64,000 bases of DNA from Sporobolomyces roseus. Its lineage: Eukaryota; Basidiomycota; Microbotryomycetes; Sporidiobolales; Sporidiobolaceae. The notes below the pieces were generated by a model, which searched no databases, had not been told where the DNA came from, and saw only the letters and a program-made list of their open reading frames with translations. The translations under genes and the position numbers were made by a program. Location of the stretch: the NCBI GenBank assembly GCA_016617785.1, contig JADILM010000001.1, positions 3,286,001 to 3,350,000 on the forward strand, in the 5' to 3' direction. Numbering within the stretch: the stretch's first letter is position 1; each line of letters opens with the position of its first letter. Of the stretch, positions 21,065-33,697 are shown piece by piece.

Positions 21065-23658
21065 ATGTCTCTATATGGAGGGATCAAGCTCGCCAATTCT
21101 AAAATAGCCTCGAAACCGACTAGCGCCAGTCCAACACCCACGGCAACAGTTGAATCATCTCAATCTAAAGATCAACCTCAATCAGATCAACCAAAGCGTA
21201 CAATCCTTTTAACTCTCTCGGAATGATACCATGCTGATGACAGTATTCGACATGGAATTGTTAGCTTCAAATTGGTCTGCCGCTCTAAGGTTCGCTCCTA
21301 CTCAACGCAAGAAACCCACTTCACTCTCTACCTCCTCTCGTCCACTCTCAACCGCCTTCTCCACCTCTCTCGACGATGACGACTCTACCACTGAACCCAT
21401 CCCTTCCACTTCCCGAATCGTGAAAGCTGGAAAAGCCGCTTTGAACGTAGAACCGATTCGGAGACCTCCTCCTTCGAAATGGGGAGCTGCTTCTTCAATG
21501 GCAGGTCAAGAAGCAGTCTTGTTGGAAGCGAAAGCTAAAGCGGCTGCTCTAGCTGCGGCCGAGAGTGCGGGAGGTGGAGGCGACAAAGTTCAGCAAAAGA
21601 GAACTTCGGGTCGACCGACGAGGGTCAGGAGAATCATTCAGATTCCACCGAGTATGACGTTGGAGGATGAGGTTATCTTACCGACGATGCCGGCGGCGGG
21701 AGGAGGTGGGGATGTCAATGGATTTGCGAATAGTGCGGCTGGGATTAAATTGGCGAAAGAATTGGAGAGGAAGAACAACAAGAACAACAAGAGAGGGAAG
21801 AAGAGGAAGGGTGGTGGGAATGCAGCGGGAGAAGATCCCGCTTTGAGGTATGGCGAGATCCCGTATGATCCGGCGAGACCTTGCGATTATGTGAGTTTCC
21901 CTTCTTTCGCTTTCGACCGAGAAAAGTGTGCTGATTCAAGGAGCGAGGGGAACAGGCTGGATACAAGACTCACATCAAGCTATTGAGGGCTCAGAGGAGG
22001 CTAGAGAGGGAAGAAGAGGAGAGACAGAGAAGGAGGAGAGAAGGTTCAGGTTCAGATCAATCTAGTTATTATTCCGAAGATGAAGAGGAACAAGATGAAC
22101 AGTGTATGCCAGGCTCTTCTCCCCTTCCAAAGTGCTCGAAGACTAATCAAAGTTCGAGACTTGCATCTCTAGCTTCAACGAAACGAGCACGATTCTTTGC
22201 TCCTCCTACATCTTACGACGACGCACCTGCTTTCCCTCCTCCCTCAGACTCGACCGAACCTTTCACTCCAGCTCCTTCACTCTCCGCACCATCTCGCAAC
22301 GAAACAGCCGACGAAGCGTATGCAAGACGAGTTGCTCTCTCGAATCCGACTGCACCGAAACGTGAAGAGACGGGAGACGAAGCTTATGCGAGAAGAATGG
22401 GCATGTCACAACAGATGCAAGGTAGAGGAGAGGAGCCCGAGGGAGGAAGGAGAGGAATCGGTGGATCTTCTCAACCGAGACCTCAACATCAACCTGCTCC
22501 TCCTTCTTTCATCACTTCATCTTTCGTCCCACCCACTACTGTCGCACCTCCACCACCTCCTCCCTCTACATTCATTCCCCCCAACCTACCTCCTCCTCCT
22601 CCAGGTTTTATTCCTCCTCCCTCAGCTCACTCTTTCCAACCTCCTCCAGCATTCACTCAGCCCGAACCAGTTCTCGCTCCTCCTACCTCGGCCTCAAACG
22701 AAGAATCGTCTCCAGCGCTCGATGCAGCTGCAGCGAGAGCAAGGGAGATAGCTGCTCGATTAACGAAACTTGGCGGAGCATTCTCTGCTCCTCCACCTTC
22801 GAGTGCTCCTTCCTCTAGCTCAAATCCTTCGTATCCTACATTCCAACCCGCTCAAGCTACTTCCGCTGCACCAGTCGAGTAAGTTCTCCTTTCTCTCTAA
22901 CGTTCTTGAGGTCTCTCATTGATTTCGAGATTGTTTCGATCAGACCCGACAATCGACCTTTCGCAGAACGCCTCATGTCAAAATACGGTTGGTCATCTGG
23001 CAAAGGACTCGGAGCGTCCGAAAGTGGTATCAAGACGGCCTTGTCAGTCTCTCGTGCTCCTGCTTCATCCGTCAAGCTCTCTCGCGCTCAAAAGAAGAAG
23101 AATAAGCATTTCGGAATCACTACTGAACCTGAAGGGAAAGGAGGAATGAGGAGTAGGAATACAGTTGTCGATTCGAGTCGAGGAGAGCGGGAGAAAGAGA
23201 GGGAGAAAGAGATGGGTGGTGAAGCGAGTAGAGTCGTTTGTTTGGAGAACCTGTGTGCGGTCGAAGAGGTCGATGATGATTTACCTGGAGAGATCGCCGA
23301 GGAAGCTAATAAAGTTGGAGTTGTCGAGAGGTGCGCGGTCGTCGTCGTGCCCGGTGAAGAAGAGGGAGATGCGGACGAAGTTAGAGTTTTCTTGGTCATG
23401 AGCGGGTGAGTCGCGTTCGATCCTTTCTGTGCTGAAGAAGAAGCTGACTGTCAGTCGAGGTGTGCTGTGATAGTCTCGCGGGAGCTTACAATGCCGTCAA
23501 GAGTTTCGAAGGGAGGTTCTTTGGCGGTCGAACAGTCAGGGCTAGGTATGCTTCTCTTCCTTTACCGACCCCGACTTGACGATCCTGACGAATATCGAAC
23601 AATTCCCTGTAGGTACTATGATGAAGAATCCTTCAAGGCTGGTGAACATTATCTGTAG
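21065..23658 (+). CDS. RBM17: SPF45/RBM17-like splicing factor with G-patch and UHM-type RRM
   Basis: Exons 21065-21197, 21265-21890, 21956-22878, 22944-23405, 23474-23545 and 23613-23658 give 753 residues, about twice the human protein. The start MSLYGGIK matches the family. An Arg/Glu-rich region follows, then a very Pro-rich expansion (encoded about 22490-22700) unlike animal SPF45. A G-patch (KYGWSSGKGLGASESGI, about residues 565-585) precedes the C-terminal U2AF-homology RRM (about 640-753, VVCLENLCAVEEVDDDLPGE, ending RYYDEESFKAGEHYL). SPF45 acts in 3' splice-site selection in the spliceosome. Intron 2 has two usable acceptors 15 nt apart, both in frame; I used the distal one. Intron 1 acceptor is also uncertain by a few codons. 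Confidence 0.9.
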
Positions 23659-23892
23659 ATTCTTTGAAGGCTCTCATCATGAAAAGCAAGCCGAATTGGG
23701 ACAGCGATTCCGCTGTCTCGACGACGCAATCCTTACCTGTCAGTCGAGTTGTCGTTTTCTTTGGATGGCTCTCTCGTTCATCGCCTCTTACAGGAGAGCC
23801 GCGGAGCTTCGCGGACGTTCGTTTTTTAATTCTGCTTCTCTCAGTCTGCCTTCGTCTTTCACCGTCACTTCGACTTCGGTGACTCGCTCACG

Positions 23893-25097
23893 ATGAGTCA
23901 TAATCCTCTCTCAGCTTGGCCAGCAGACTTCAAACACCCAATCGAGTTGCATTCCCTCTTCCGAGCGAGACTCAGGGCGATAGGAGGTCCCTCCGCCCGT
24001 CTCCATCGCCTCGTAGAAGGTGGTACACAAGGATACGGCGACGAAGACACTCCCATCTCCGGTTTTGCTGCATGGAAGGACAAATTGGCTCAAGCGATTG
24101 CAGACAAAATTGAAAAGGCGGCAACAGACGAATTTGGACCTCGTCCCAGCGATTACGACATGGACGAGCAGCAGGCTTGGAGAGAGAGGATCCATGAGAG
24201 GAAGCAATTGTGGTACTATGATCTAGGTGAGCAAGTCAAAGCTTTGTGGTTGAAAGTGCGAAACAAGTCGATCCCGACCTTGTTATCTTTGTTCCTCGCG
24301 CTCTCCGACGTACGCTGTCTACTCATCTTACGCCTTCATATAAATTCTTTGTCTGACGCAACAATTTGATAGGCGGATCCTGCTCTACAAGCTCGTCTGG
24401 AGCGACACCACGGAAATCGTTTGAAAGATTTCAATGCGAACGATGTCAGTGCAATCTCACTCTACTTCGCCTCTAGGTTTTTTATTGAAAGGACATCTAG
24501 CGCAAATGGGTCAGCTCGAACTCGTCGTGAAAGAAGGTAACAATTACTTCACGATTGTGTCGAGTTCCGCCTTGGTCGAAATTGTGCGTCTGTTAGCTCC
24601 AGGATTCAAGGATAGGCACGCTCTGACCTGTAAACGTGATTGATAGCGCAAGCTTCAGCGAAAAGTCGTTGCTTCTCACAGTTTCGACGATCTCGAAACG
24701 GTTCTTAGCACTCAGTACAGCCGGATTTTCATCAAGCGAGAATGGGAATTGTACTTCTGGGATGTCTGTCGATATCTGTATGGCTACATCGAGCTCAAAG
24801 GGACGTCATTCGAGGAAGAGTGGCTGAGGAAGATCAAAGCTATGTCAACCCGAGTCATTGCGATGCCGTCGGTTGAGGGAAGCAGAATTCGTGTTGTACG
24901 TATGTCTTGCTTAATCTTAGGGACGAGAGAACGATGCTGACACATCAGTGAGGCCCAATTGATAGGCCGCCAGCATCTATGATATCCTTGTAAGCACTCC
25001 TTCGTCAAATGTTCGTCCAGATTCGCTCAGAGCCATGAGTCGTCTGCTCAGCCGGCACCGAGGGATTTCGTTCTCAGAGCTATTGAAACACAAGTAG
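23893..25097 (+). CDS. Unrecognised protein, five exons
   Basis: I do not recognise this protein. Exons 23893-24309, 24373-24444, 24515-24583, 24647-24895 and 24966-25097 stay in frame and give 312 residues with introns of 62, 70, 63 and 70 nt. The product is soluble-looking, mixed charge and helical. Distinct blocks are FRARLRAIGGPSARLHRLVE near the start, RIHERKQLWYYDLGEQVKAL, FIKREWELYFWDVCRYLYGY and a C-terminal SRLLSRHRGISFSELLKHK. No signal peptide, membrane segment or catalytic motif is obvious. The second junction (GTCAGT donor, GTCAG acceptor, no clear branch point) is the weakest. The gene starts 234 bp after the SPF45 stop on the same strand. Confidence 0.55.
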
Positions 25098-25917
25098 ATG
25101 CGGACGTCTTCCGAGCACACACTTCGATTCACTCACTCGGTCACGACAAACTCACGAATCGTCAGCAACTCATTTACGGAATCTGAACCATGTCGAAGAC
25201 AGACTCGGAACCCACGCGCTCAACTGTCTCTACTGCTTTACAGCGTCTCCACTTCATGATAAACCAACTGCCCACCTTGTTTCGTCCTGGTCTTTGCCTC
25301 TTTTGCGATGAAATACTCTTTGCGCTCGAAATGTCCGAAACCGTACTGCCTAGGCGCACCTTGCGAGTTTCGTTACCTGACATGGGTTATACGTCAAATG
25401 AGACGAGAGTCGTGGGCGTTGTTGTGGTGCTGAAGAGCAAGAGTGCCCCCGAAAGGGAATCACGGGCGTCGACGACAAGCGACTCACGGAATCGAAACAA
25501 GATTCTACCTTGCCCATCGAAAGACGGCAGTTCGAGACCTGTATTCGCTGGAACTAGGTGGTTTAGGATATAGATAGGTCCCGAGCTATCGAAACGAGGG
25601 AAGCAGCATACTCGACAAAAGCAAAAGGTTGATCGGATCAATTCTATCGCCTCCGACCCGATCCTTGGACACAGGAGCCTGGGTACATTGCTCTACGGTC
25701 TTGAATCGAAGCGAGATAGCAGACGAGTCGAGGGATCAAGAGCAACGAAACGATGAGAAGAAGGGCGAAGCGGAGAGTGCAGGGGAGCGCCATAGACTTG
25801 CTCGTAGTACAGCTTCAGGAGGGTCTTACAGCAAAGCGAGATTAGCGAGTGAAGTGTTCGAGTTCAAGAAGCGATTACGACTCTCGCTTTCCTCCCACTT
25901 TACACTTTTAAATCACT
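25098..25917. other. 820-bp region upstream of RPN2 with doubtful open frames
   Basis: No gene is well supported. An open frame at 25190-25573 (+, 127 codons from an ATG) and another near 25629-25940 contain charged, protein-like stretches (for example VVVLKSKSAPERESRAS), but no family and no clear splice partners. They could be fragments of a lost gene, an alternative 3' end of the preceding gene, or part of the RPN2 leader. The RPN2 promoter must lie here. Confidence 0.35.
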
Positions 25918-28900
25918 ATGGTTCAATCTGCACAAGGTGAGCCTAGTTAAAGCTTTAAAGCCAACATACAAGCTAACAAACGCTCTTCAAACAGGACTGT
26001 TATCTCTGCTGAATGAGCCAGAAGCAGCACTTCAAGCAACCGCACTCAAACAACTCAATCGCCACATTGATACGTTCTGGGCAGAGACAGTAGATGAGAT
26101 CACGACCATGTGAGTCCCTTATCCACCACAGAAGAGGCGAAAAGGAGAGAAGATCACTAACCTCCACCGTCATCCCTCCCTTTCCCCTTCTCTCCTTCCA
26201 CACTCGGATTACAGTGAAGCGCTATCCGAACAAACTGCATTCCAAGCTAGGGATCTAGCTGCATTGGTCGCATCAAAGTTGTACTACCATTTGGGTCAAT
26301 TCGATGATTCACTTTCGTTCGCTTTGGGTGCTGGAAAACTGTTCAACATTGAAGGACAACCTCAAGATGGTCAGGAAATAGAAAGAGCAGAGACTGAATA
26401 CGTAGAGACTGTCATCGGTACGCACGACTCTCTCTCCCCCAATCTTTAGCTGAGAATCGCTGACGAATGTACTTGTTCTTCGATAACTAGCAAAAGCAAT
26501 CGATCAATACGTCGCTCAACGATCAGTTTCCCCACCAACAGCACCGGGAGCGCCTACAGAGATCGCACCTGTCGATAGTCGGTTAGAAGCGATTGTCGAG
26601 CGAATGTTTGAACGATGTGAACGAGATGGAGAGTACAAGCAGGTATGTTCACGCTCCATTCAAACCGGATCCGACGAAGCTGACGAATCGAATGATGTAG
26701 GTTCTCGGTATCGCTGTCGCTGCTCACCGATTAGACGTTGTCGAGCGAATCTTTTCCACGACAAAGGATACTTCGCTTCTCGACTGGATCCTCCAAATCG
26801 TTGTTCGAGAAGGCGTCATCGTAGCTAGCAGTTCAAGATCTTACAAGAACGAGGTGAGTCTTCAGAAGATCTGATCGAGCATAATTTAAGATACTCAATC
26901 GCTTCTCTTGATACGCACTCACAGGTTCTTAATCTACTCATCACGCTCTTCTCTTCTGTACCCTCCCGCGACTACTTCGCCATCACTCAATGCTTCGTCT
27001 ACCTCAACGACCCTTCTCTCGCCTCTTCCCTCATTTCCGAACTCCTCAACCTTTCCTCTTCCTCAACCGACAAATCCGCCGAACCTGAAGAAGAGAAAGT
27101 TCTCACTGCCTACCAAATCGCCTTCGACTTGGCCGAGACCGCTACTCAAGAGTTCCTCCAAGTCGTTCGATCTTCGCTTTCACCGGCCGCTGCTCCAGCT
27201 ACCGAGTCCATCGAAACGGAGGGAGAGAGCTCAAACGCTGTTGTTGAAGGAGAGGAGAAGAAGGACGAGACTCTTTCGAGCCATCGGGAACGTATCATCG
27301 CAATCTTGAGTGGAGAGGAGAGCATCAAACTTTACCTCGAATTCCTTTACCGAAACAATCACGCCGATCTCCTCATCCTCAAGAACACTATGGTAAGCGA
27401 TTGCCTGCATTCTTTCTCTGCCACTCCCTACATTGCTGACACCAATCTGAGTTCACAGGGCGCTCTCGAAGCTCGCAACTCGATCTACCACTCGGCCGTT
27501 TCGTTCATGAACGCTTTCGCCAATGCCGGTACCACCTCCGACCTCTTCCTTCGCGAGAACCTCGAATGGCTAGCGAAAGCCTCAAACTGGTCGAAGTTCA
27601 CTACAACCGCCGCACTCGGAGTCATTCACAAAGGAAACCTCGCTCAAGGCAAAACTATCCTCGAACCTTACCTTCCCGGATCTGCAGCTGGACCAGCGAA
27701 GAGTGTTTACTCGGAAGGTGGAAGCCTTTACGCGCTTGGATTGGTCAATGCGAATCACGGAAAAGAGGAGACGACGAACTATTTGTTGGAAACTTTGAAG
27801 GGTACTCAAGATGAGGTTATCATGCATGGTGCTGCTCTCGGTCTGGGTGTCGCTGCTATGGGAAGTGGAAACGAAGGTAAGCTCTCATCTTATCTACTGT
27901 AGAAGAATCTCTTCTGACTCGAGATCGATTTCGATAGAAATCTACGACGCCCTCCGAGATGTCCTCTTCAACGATTCTGCCATCGCTGGTGAAGCTGCGG
28001 GATACGCAATGGGTCTCGTCATGCTCGGATCTGGATCGTCGAAGGCTCTCGACGAAATGGTTCAATACGCCCACGAGACTCAACACGAGAAGATCATTCG
28101 AGGATTGGCTGTCGGTATCGCATTCGTACTTTACGGAAAGGAGGAAGAAGCGGATGAGATGATCGAGAATCTATTGGTCGATGCCGTGAGTTCTGAACTG
28201 GTTCTCAGTCTCTGTTCCCGAAACTGAGTCCCGTCATCGAAACTCGCAGGATGCCATTCTCCGATACGGTGGAGTGTACACCCTCGCGCTCGCTTACGCC
28301 GGAACTGGTTCAAACTCTGCTATTCGCAAACTCCTTCACGTCGCCGTTTCCGACGTTTCCGACGATGTTCGTCGATCGGCCGTCACTGCTCTCGGATTCC
28401 TCCTCTTCCGCACCCCTCAACAAGTGCCGAGAATCGTTCAACTCCTCAGTGAGAGTTACAACCCTCACGTGAGGTACGGATCTGCGATGGCTCTCGGTAT
28501 CTCTTGCGCTGGAACTGGTCTCGAGGTAAGCATCATCCGTTTCTCAGTATTCTCGAGATCTCCCGCTGATTTCCAGTCGATGCTTTACAGGACGCTATTG
28601 CTCTCCTCGAACCTTTGACGAAGGATGCTGTCGATTTCGTTCGTCAAGGTGCCTGCATGTCGCTCGCCATGATCCTCATCCAACAGAACGACGCTTCCTC
28701 TCCCAAAGTCGCATCAGTCCGAGCAAAGTACACCAAGATTCTCGGAGACAAGCACGAAGACGCCATGGCCAAGTTCGGTGCCGCTCTCTCGCAAGGTATC
28801 ATGGACGCAGGAGGAAGGAACGTGACGATCTCGATGCAGAACAAAAGTGGAAGTGGAAACATGCCTGCGATCGTTGGAATGGCTCTGTTCCAACAATTCT

Positions 28901-29782
28901 GGTACTGGTTCCCTCTTGCTCATTGCTTGAGTTTGGCTTTCACTCCTACTGCGATCATCGGTATTAACAAGGATCTTGAGGTAAATTGCACTCTTCCCAT
29001 TCACTCATATGTCGATTTCAGCTCGCTGACTCTCCTCTTTGTCTCTCAGATCCCCAAATTCGAATTCACTTGCAACGCCAAACCTTCACTTCACGCTTAC
29101 CCTCCCGCTACGAAACCACCAACAAAGGAGACCGTTGAGAAAGTCAAGACTGCTGTTCTCTCGACGACTGCGAAAGCGTCTGCCCGGCAGAAGGCGAAGG
29201 AAGCGGAACAAAAAGGAGACGACGTTACCATGGACACTGTGAGCTCCCCCCAAAATCTTTTACAGTTCCGATCAGTTACTGACAATCTTGCCTTTGCAGG
29301 ATGAGACGAAACCTGCTGCGACGACCGAAGATGCCGAGATGAAGGATGACGCTCCCGCTGCTACTTCTGAAGATTCCACTTCTGGCGCACCAACAACGAA
29401 ACAGTCGAAACGAAAGGCGCCCGAACCCAACTCTTACAATGTCGAGAACCTTTCCAGAGTCACTCCTTCGCAACTCGCCTCTCTCGCTCTCCTCCCCGAA
29501 TCCCGCTACATCCCAGTTCGACCTTTCCCCTCTGCCTCGAACCGAGCTTCGACATCTGGAGGAGGTATCATTCTCGTCCGCGACTCGAGACCTGACGAAC
29601 CTCAAGAACTCGTCGAACTCGAAGTTCTTAAACAACTCGAAACTCCCCCAGCTCCCGCACCAGGAGCAGCTCCAGCGCAAGGTGCTGGCGCCGCTGCACC
29701 TTCAGGCGAATCGGATCAAGATTTGCTCACGGGACCTATCGCAGATGTGCCACCTCCGTTCGAATGGACTGATTGGGAATAG
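25918..29782 (+). CDS. RPN2: 26S proteasome regulatory subunit Rpn2 (PSMD1)
   Basis: Twelve exons: 25918-25936, 25995-26109, 26215-26417, 26491-26642, 26701-26853, 26925-27392, 27459-27876, 27938-28185, 28250-28525, 28591-28980, 29050-29238 and 29300-29782, giving 1037 residues. The N-terminus ([19 protein letters not shown]) and the proteasome/cyclosome repeats (for example [20 protein letters not shown] and [20 protein letters not shown]) are diagnostic; they form the toroid that scaffolds the lid, Rpn1 and ubiquitin receptor Rpn13 in the 19S particle. The C-terminal part has a Lys/Glu-rich and Ala/Thr-rich insertion before the conserved FRSIESRYIPV-like stretch (here [16 protein letters not shown]), and ends near [16 protein letters not shown]. 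The first exon is only 19 nt. Its stop lies 86 bp from that of MED5 on the opposite strand. Confidence 0.95.
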
Positions 29783-29868
29783 TTCAAGAATACCTCTCTT
29801 TTTGTATAGAACCTCGAATTCCAACTTGCATCTAATTCCGTTTTACAAGTGTCTGATTCACGTGGGGA

Positions 29869-32800
29869 CTACGACAACAGTGAGAGAGACAGCTTCGAAA
29901 AGTGATCAGACGAGTCAACAAGTGATCGATAACTAGACAAATGCTCGACGAAGACTCTCAAGAGGGTTGGATTATCATTGTCTCCACCTATCTCGCTCTT
30001 TGCCTTCTCTACAGGTGACTTGAGGTTCTGCGCGAGGCGCTCAAGCTGAGTCGTGACGTCCTTGTCCTTTCGATTGATTGCGAGAATGAACGCTCCACCG
30101 ACAACATCTGAAAGCATTTCCACCTTTGTCCTGTCGATAGGAGTTTGTGCTGGCGAATCGAACGTAGGAGTCGAAAGGAAGGAGGGAACGATGTCGTTGA
30201 CGAGTGAATAGAGGAGTGGAGTTTCCGAGAAGAGTGTCGATCCAGCTCGCTCGATCTGAGTGTAAAGGGCATAGTTTGCTTCGTCGGTGGGCGAGAGCTT
30301 ACGAGGTTGTGGGATCGGAAGCGATGGGACGAGAGTGAGGAGATGAGTGAGTACTTGTAAAGCGACTTTCTCGGAAGGCTGTTGGCGAAGAAGATGGTCG
30401 AGCGCTTGTCGAGTGCGAAGGGCATCTGTGCCGGAATTGTCGAGAGGAGCTTGACAGAGCTTTACGAGGTTGGCTCTGAGCTGTTCAGACCAAGAAACTG
30501 TGAACCACAGACAAGTTAGAACAAAGGTAGTGGTCGTTCGTGAGGACTCTTCGACTCACCTGTCGATGGATCGCCTCTTGCGAGCTCCGAAGATTTCGGT
30601 AAGAGTCCGCCGATGAGCTTCTTTGCGCGATGCAGATCGAATGGCGGAGGCGAGACGGAGGAGGTGCTGAGGATGAGACTTGCGAGGTCGACACTGACGA
30701 GTTCGAGAACGGTTCTCGGTAAAGTTTCGGCAAAGATGATGACTTGTAGGATATCGTACATTGCTGCTTGTGCCGATGATGGTCTATCGAATACAAAATC
30801 ATAGCTTAGGTATTCCCCAGCGAAGAGAGTGACAGAAGGACGAAAGGCTCACGGAGTTCGTTCGATTTCCCGAATCAACCATTGAAGAACGCCAGGCAGA
30901 GTGAAGCTGAGCAGCTCTTGCAAGAAGTAAGAGAGAGCATCCTTGAGACTGTCGAGATCAACGACTCCTTGTTGACAAGCTACGAGACTTTGCTTGAGGA
31001 TCGTGGGAGCGACTCGGAGAAGAGTTCGAGGATTCGTGGCGCTAATCATTCAGGAGTGATCAGCTTGATTTCTCGTATCCAGAATGTTGTAAGACTCACT
31101 GCATGAGGTCGTCGGAGATACCGTCCCCGAACAAAGCAGCAACGAAACCTCCGACGGCAGTCTTGCTTTCCTCGTCGAGACCTTGTAAGTGATATGCGGC
31201 AGAGGAAGTTGGAATCCAACTGCTGAGGAAGCTTTGTGAAGATCCGAGGTGATCTGAGAGGTTATCGATGAGCTGCAAGATTCTCGAGAAGTCAGTTTCA
31301 GTCAATGAAGCTGACCAGAGACGGAAAACTCACGTCGAAACGTTGTATTACGATCTGAATGAACAAGACGAGAGTACCATATCTTTCTATAAGACTACTT
31401 TCACCTGTATACCATCCCAGAATTAGCTCAATCGCGCAAAGAGAGGCAGAGAAACATGCTCACCGAAATTATCCTGAGCGGTGTTCAACGAATCCAAAGC
31501 TTCTCGTATCGGTGCCAGTACCTTCCTGGGTTCCTCGTGAACGAGAACGATTTCGAGCGTAGCAGGGTCCGAAATTAGCGCTTCGCAAAGTATTGCGAGA
31601 GCATCGAGATCTGAAGATTCAGCATGAGAGGAGATCGTCTGCGAGAAACGATCAACCTGGATCAGCTTTCTGCCTCGAGCTACAGAGATAAATGAGACTC
31701 GCCTCGCATATAGCTCGAGCGATGTTGGCTTGTGATGCAGGACTTGACGAAAGGATCGACAAGACTTGTTTGATCTCCTCTGAATCGCTACTCGCTAATT
31801 GAGACTCGACCTCATGAAGCTATATTACGAGTCAGCTCTATGACAAGTAGAAGAGTGAATCAGAGCGTACCTCAATCGATTGTAGTTGTTCGCGAGTCAG
31901 AGATGGGTCGGCCGCGAGAGCTGATTCTTGCGAAATGTATCCTTCTCGACAAAGTCCAGCGATCACGTCTCGTACACAATCGTTTGTTCTACATTTAATC
32001 AAGTATCAGGCTCTTGTGCCGCGTCAAGTAGGAGAAGTGGGCTCACTTGGTAGCACCGTCAATTTGCATTCCATCCTTCGAAGATCGATTCGCACCGATC
32101 TGCTGCATCGCTTCGTGTAGAGCTGGAGGTACGGCCAGATCCTCCCTCATGAGATGTCCGATGAGCTTCGGGAGCTGTCAACGAGGGGCTGTCAGGTCTC
32201 AATCTTCAGTACAAAAAAAAGCCTCTTTACTCACTTTGATCGATACGAGTGCCGACTTGACGTGATTTGGTCTTGTACTGCTGTTGAGCGTACTTATGAC
32301 TCCGTGCAGCAAGTCGGAGAGAAATTCGACATTGGCCTCATTCGATGAGTTCGAAGAGAATTCAGCTTGAGTTTGTCGATATCGTAGGATTGATAAGAGG
32401 CGTCGTTCAAAATTCGGTTCGATTGAGCGAGGCGTAGCCGAGAGCTGAATACCGTGTCGTGCAAGGTCAGCTCGGAAGGTCAAAAGGTGAGGGAGACTAA
32501 CGAAGGAGGCGAGGAACAATTCGATTTCAGGAGCTCTTGGTGGATTCGACAAAACAGGATGAGGTCTCCTTCGACTGCCCGTCGATGACAGACGACCAAG
32601 TACGAGATTGAATGGTCCGATCAAGGTTTGTCGTTGACTGTACTTTGTCGGATTCGAGATTGCGTCAAGAGTCCCTTGAACTTTCTGTACGCACGTCGGA
32701 AGGAGAGAAGCGGAAACGGTCTTGCTATTAAGCTTTCGTATTTGTGTGTTTATGAATCGGTTGATCCAGTCTGTCATCGAGTGATCGGGCAGGTCGTCGG

Positions 32801-33366
32801 GGAGGAAACGAAGGACGAGATTGTTGACGATATCGATCAAACCTTGAGCAGTCTCATCGGGAGTCGAGGAGAGGTAGCAGGGGCCTTTCGGATTCGTTTG
32901 TTGTTCTGCGTTGACGAGGCTAAGGATGGCCTCGACAGTCGGAAGGGAGAGTTGGGAAGTGCGAGTGACTGCTCGAGCGAGGAATGAAGGTCGAATGAAG
33001 CGTTCTGTCGAGGATGCGGCTTGTAGAGCATGCTGTAGGAAACTGATCAGGATAGGCGAAGGGTTCTCAGACTCTGACAAGAGCTTGAGGAGAGAGTCTG
33101 TTGAAGGAAGGTCGAGTTAGCAGTCAAAACGATCTGTGAGCAGGAAGTGCGCACCTGTATTTTCCTTCTCCACAGTATCGTGGCTTTGACTAGCACTTTC
33201 AGCGACCTGGCGAACGAATTGAAGCCACTGAAAGCGAGACTAATGATGAGTTATTGATCAAGCTATCTCGAGCGAAGGGGCGTACAGTATCCGGTGAGGC
33301 TCCCTGATAGTAGCATAATCTTGTTACTGCATCGATCGTGCGAGTTGAGCTGGAATCAATCGCCAT
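29869..33366 (-). CDS. MED5: Mediator complex subunit 5 (Nut1-like)
   Basis: Twelve exons: 33366-33286, 33227-33155, 33097-32235, 32174-32047, 31988-31871, 31819-31703, 31638-31464, 31404-31334, 31272-31100, 31041-30853, 30783-30560 and 30497-29869, giving 946 residues. It is all-helical, with HEAT-like repeats. Family-like blocks are SSLIERYGTLVLFIQIVIQR near the middle and LLRVAPTILKQSLVACQQG followed by LKDALSYFLQELLSFTLPGV, which recall the Med5 pattern of a YFLQ segment and large helical core. Med5 sits in the Mediator tail and links activators to RNA polymerase II. The start was set at the ATG with family-like length; introns are 51-69 nt. Intron 6 (31702-31639) has a GC donor (GCGAGT). 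Assignment rests on pattern recall rather than a search. Confidence 0.75.
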
Positions 33367-33697
33367 TTTGGGTGGAGAACGAAGAGGAGAAAATCGTTTC
33401 GCAAGAAGTGGGGAGAAAGGACTCTTCTTCTCTCTCCTTGAACCGCTGTAGAGCATACTCGGAGCCTCAAGAGTATATGTCGAGCGTGTCGCCATCGTAT
33501 GAGCTAACATTGAGCGAAAGAAGCGTCTTCGCAACTTCGATGTTGAGACTCTTCGTCGAATCGCGAGGTCTCGCGAACCTCACTGTATCGTAGCCAGCGT
33601 AGCTTTATATTTGAATGGACCAAGTTGGTATGTAGGCGGCTTCGCTCAGATTACCAGTACTACAGCCCGGACTCAAGCGATTCCCTCTTCCCTCTTC
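33367..33697. other. Intergenic, MED5 promoter
   Basis: These 331 bp lie between the MED5 ATG and the stop of the next - strand gene. The upstream frame of MED5 stays open for 56 more codons to an ATG at 33534, but that sequence is Arg-rich and unlike the family. I see no other gene. Confidence 0.45.

Noticed and set aside
23893..24583. Reading straight through 24373-24529 as one exon
   Set aside because: It stays open to a TAA, but leads away from the frame of the well-formed downstream exon; an intron at 24445-24514 links all exons in phase.
25190..25573. A 127-codon + strand ORF as a gene
   Set aside because: No family match, no splice partners and no promoter signs; kept only as a doubtful open frame in the gap entry.
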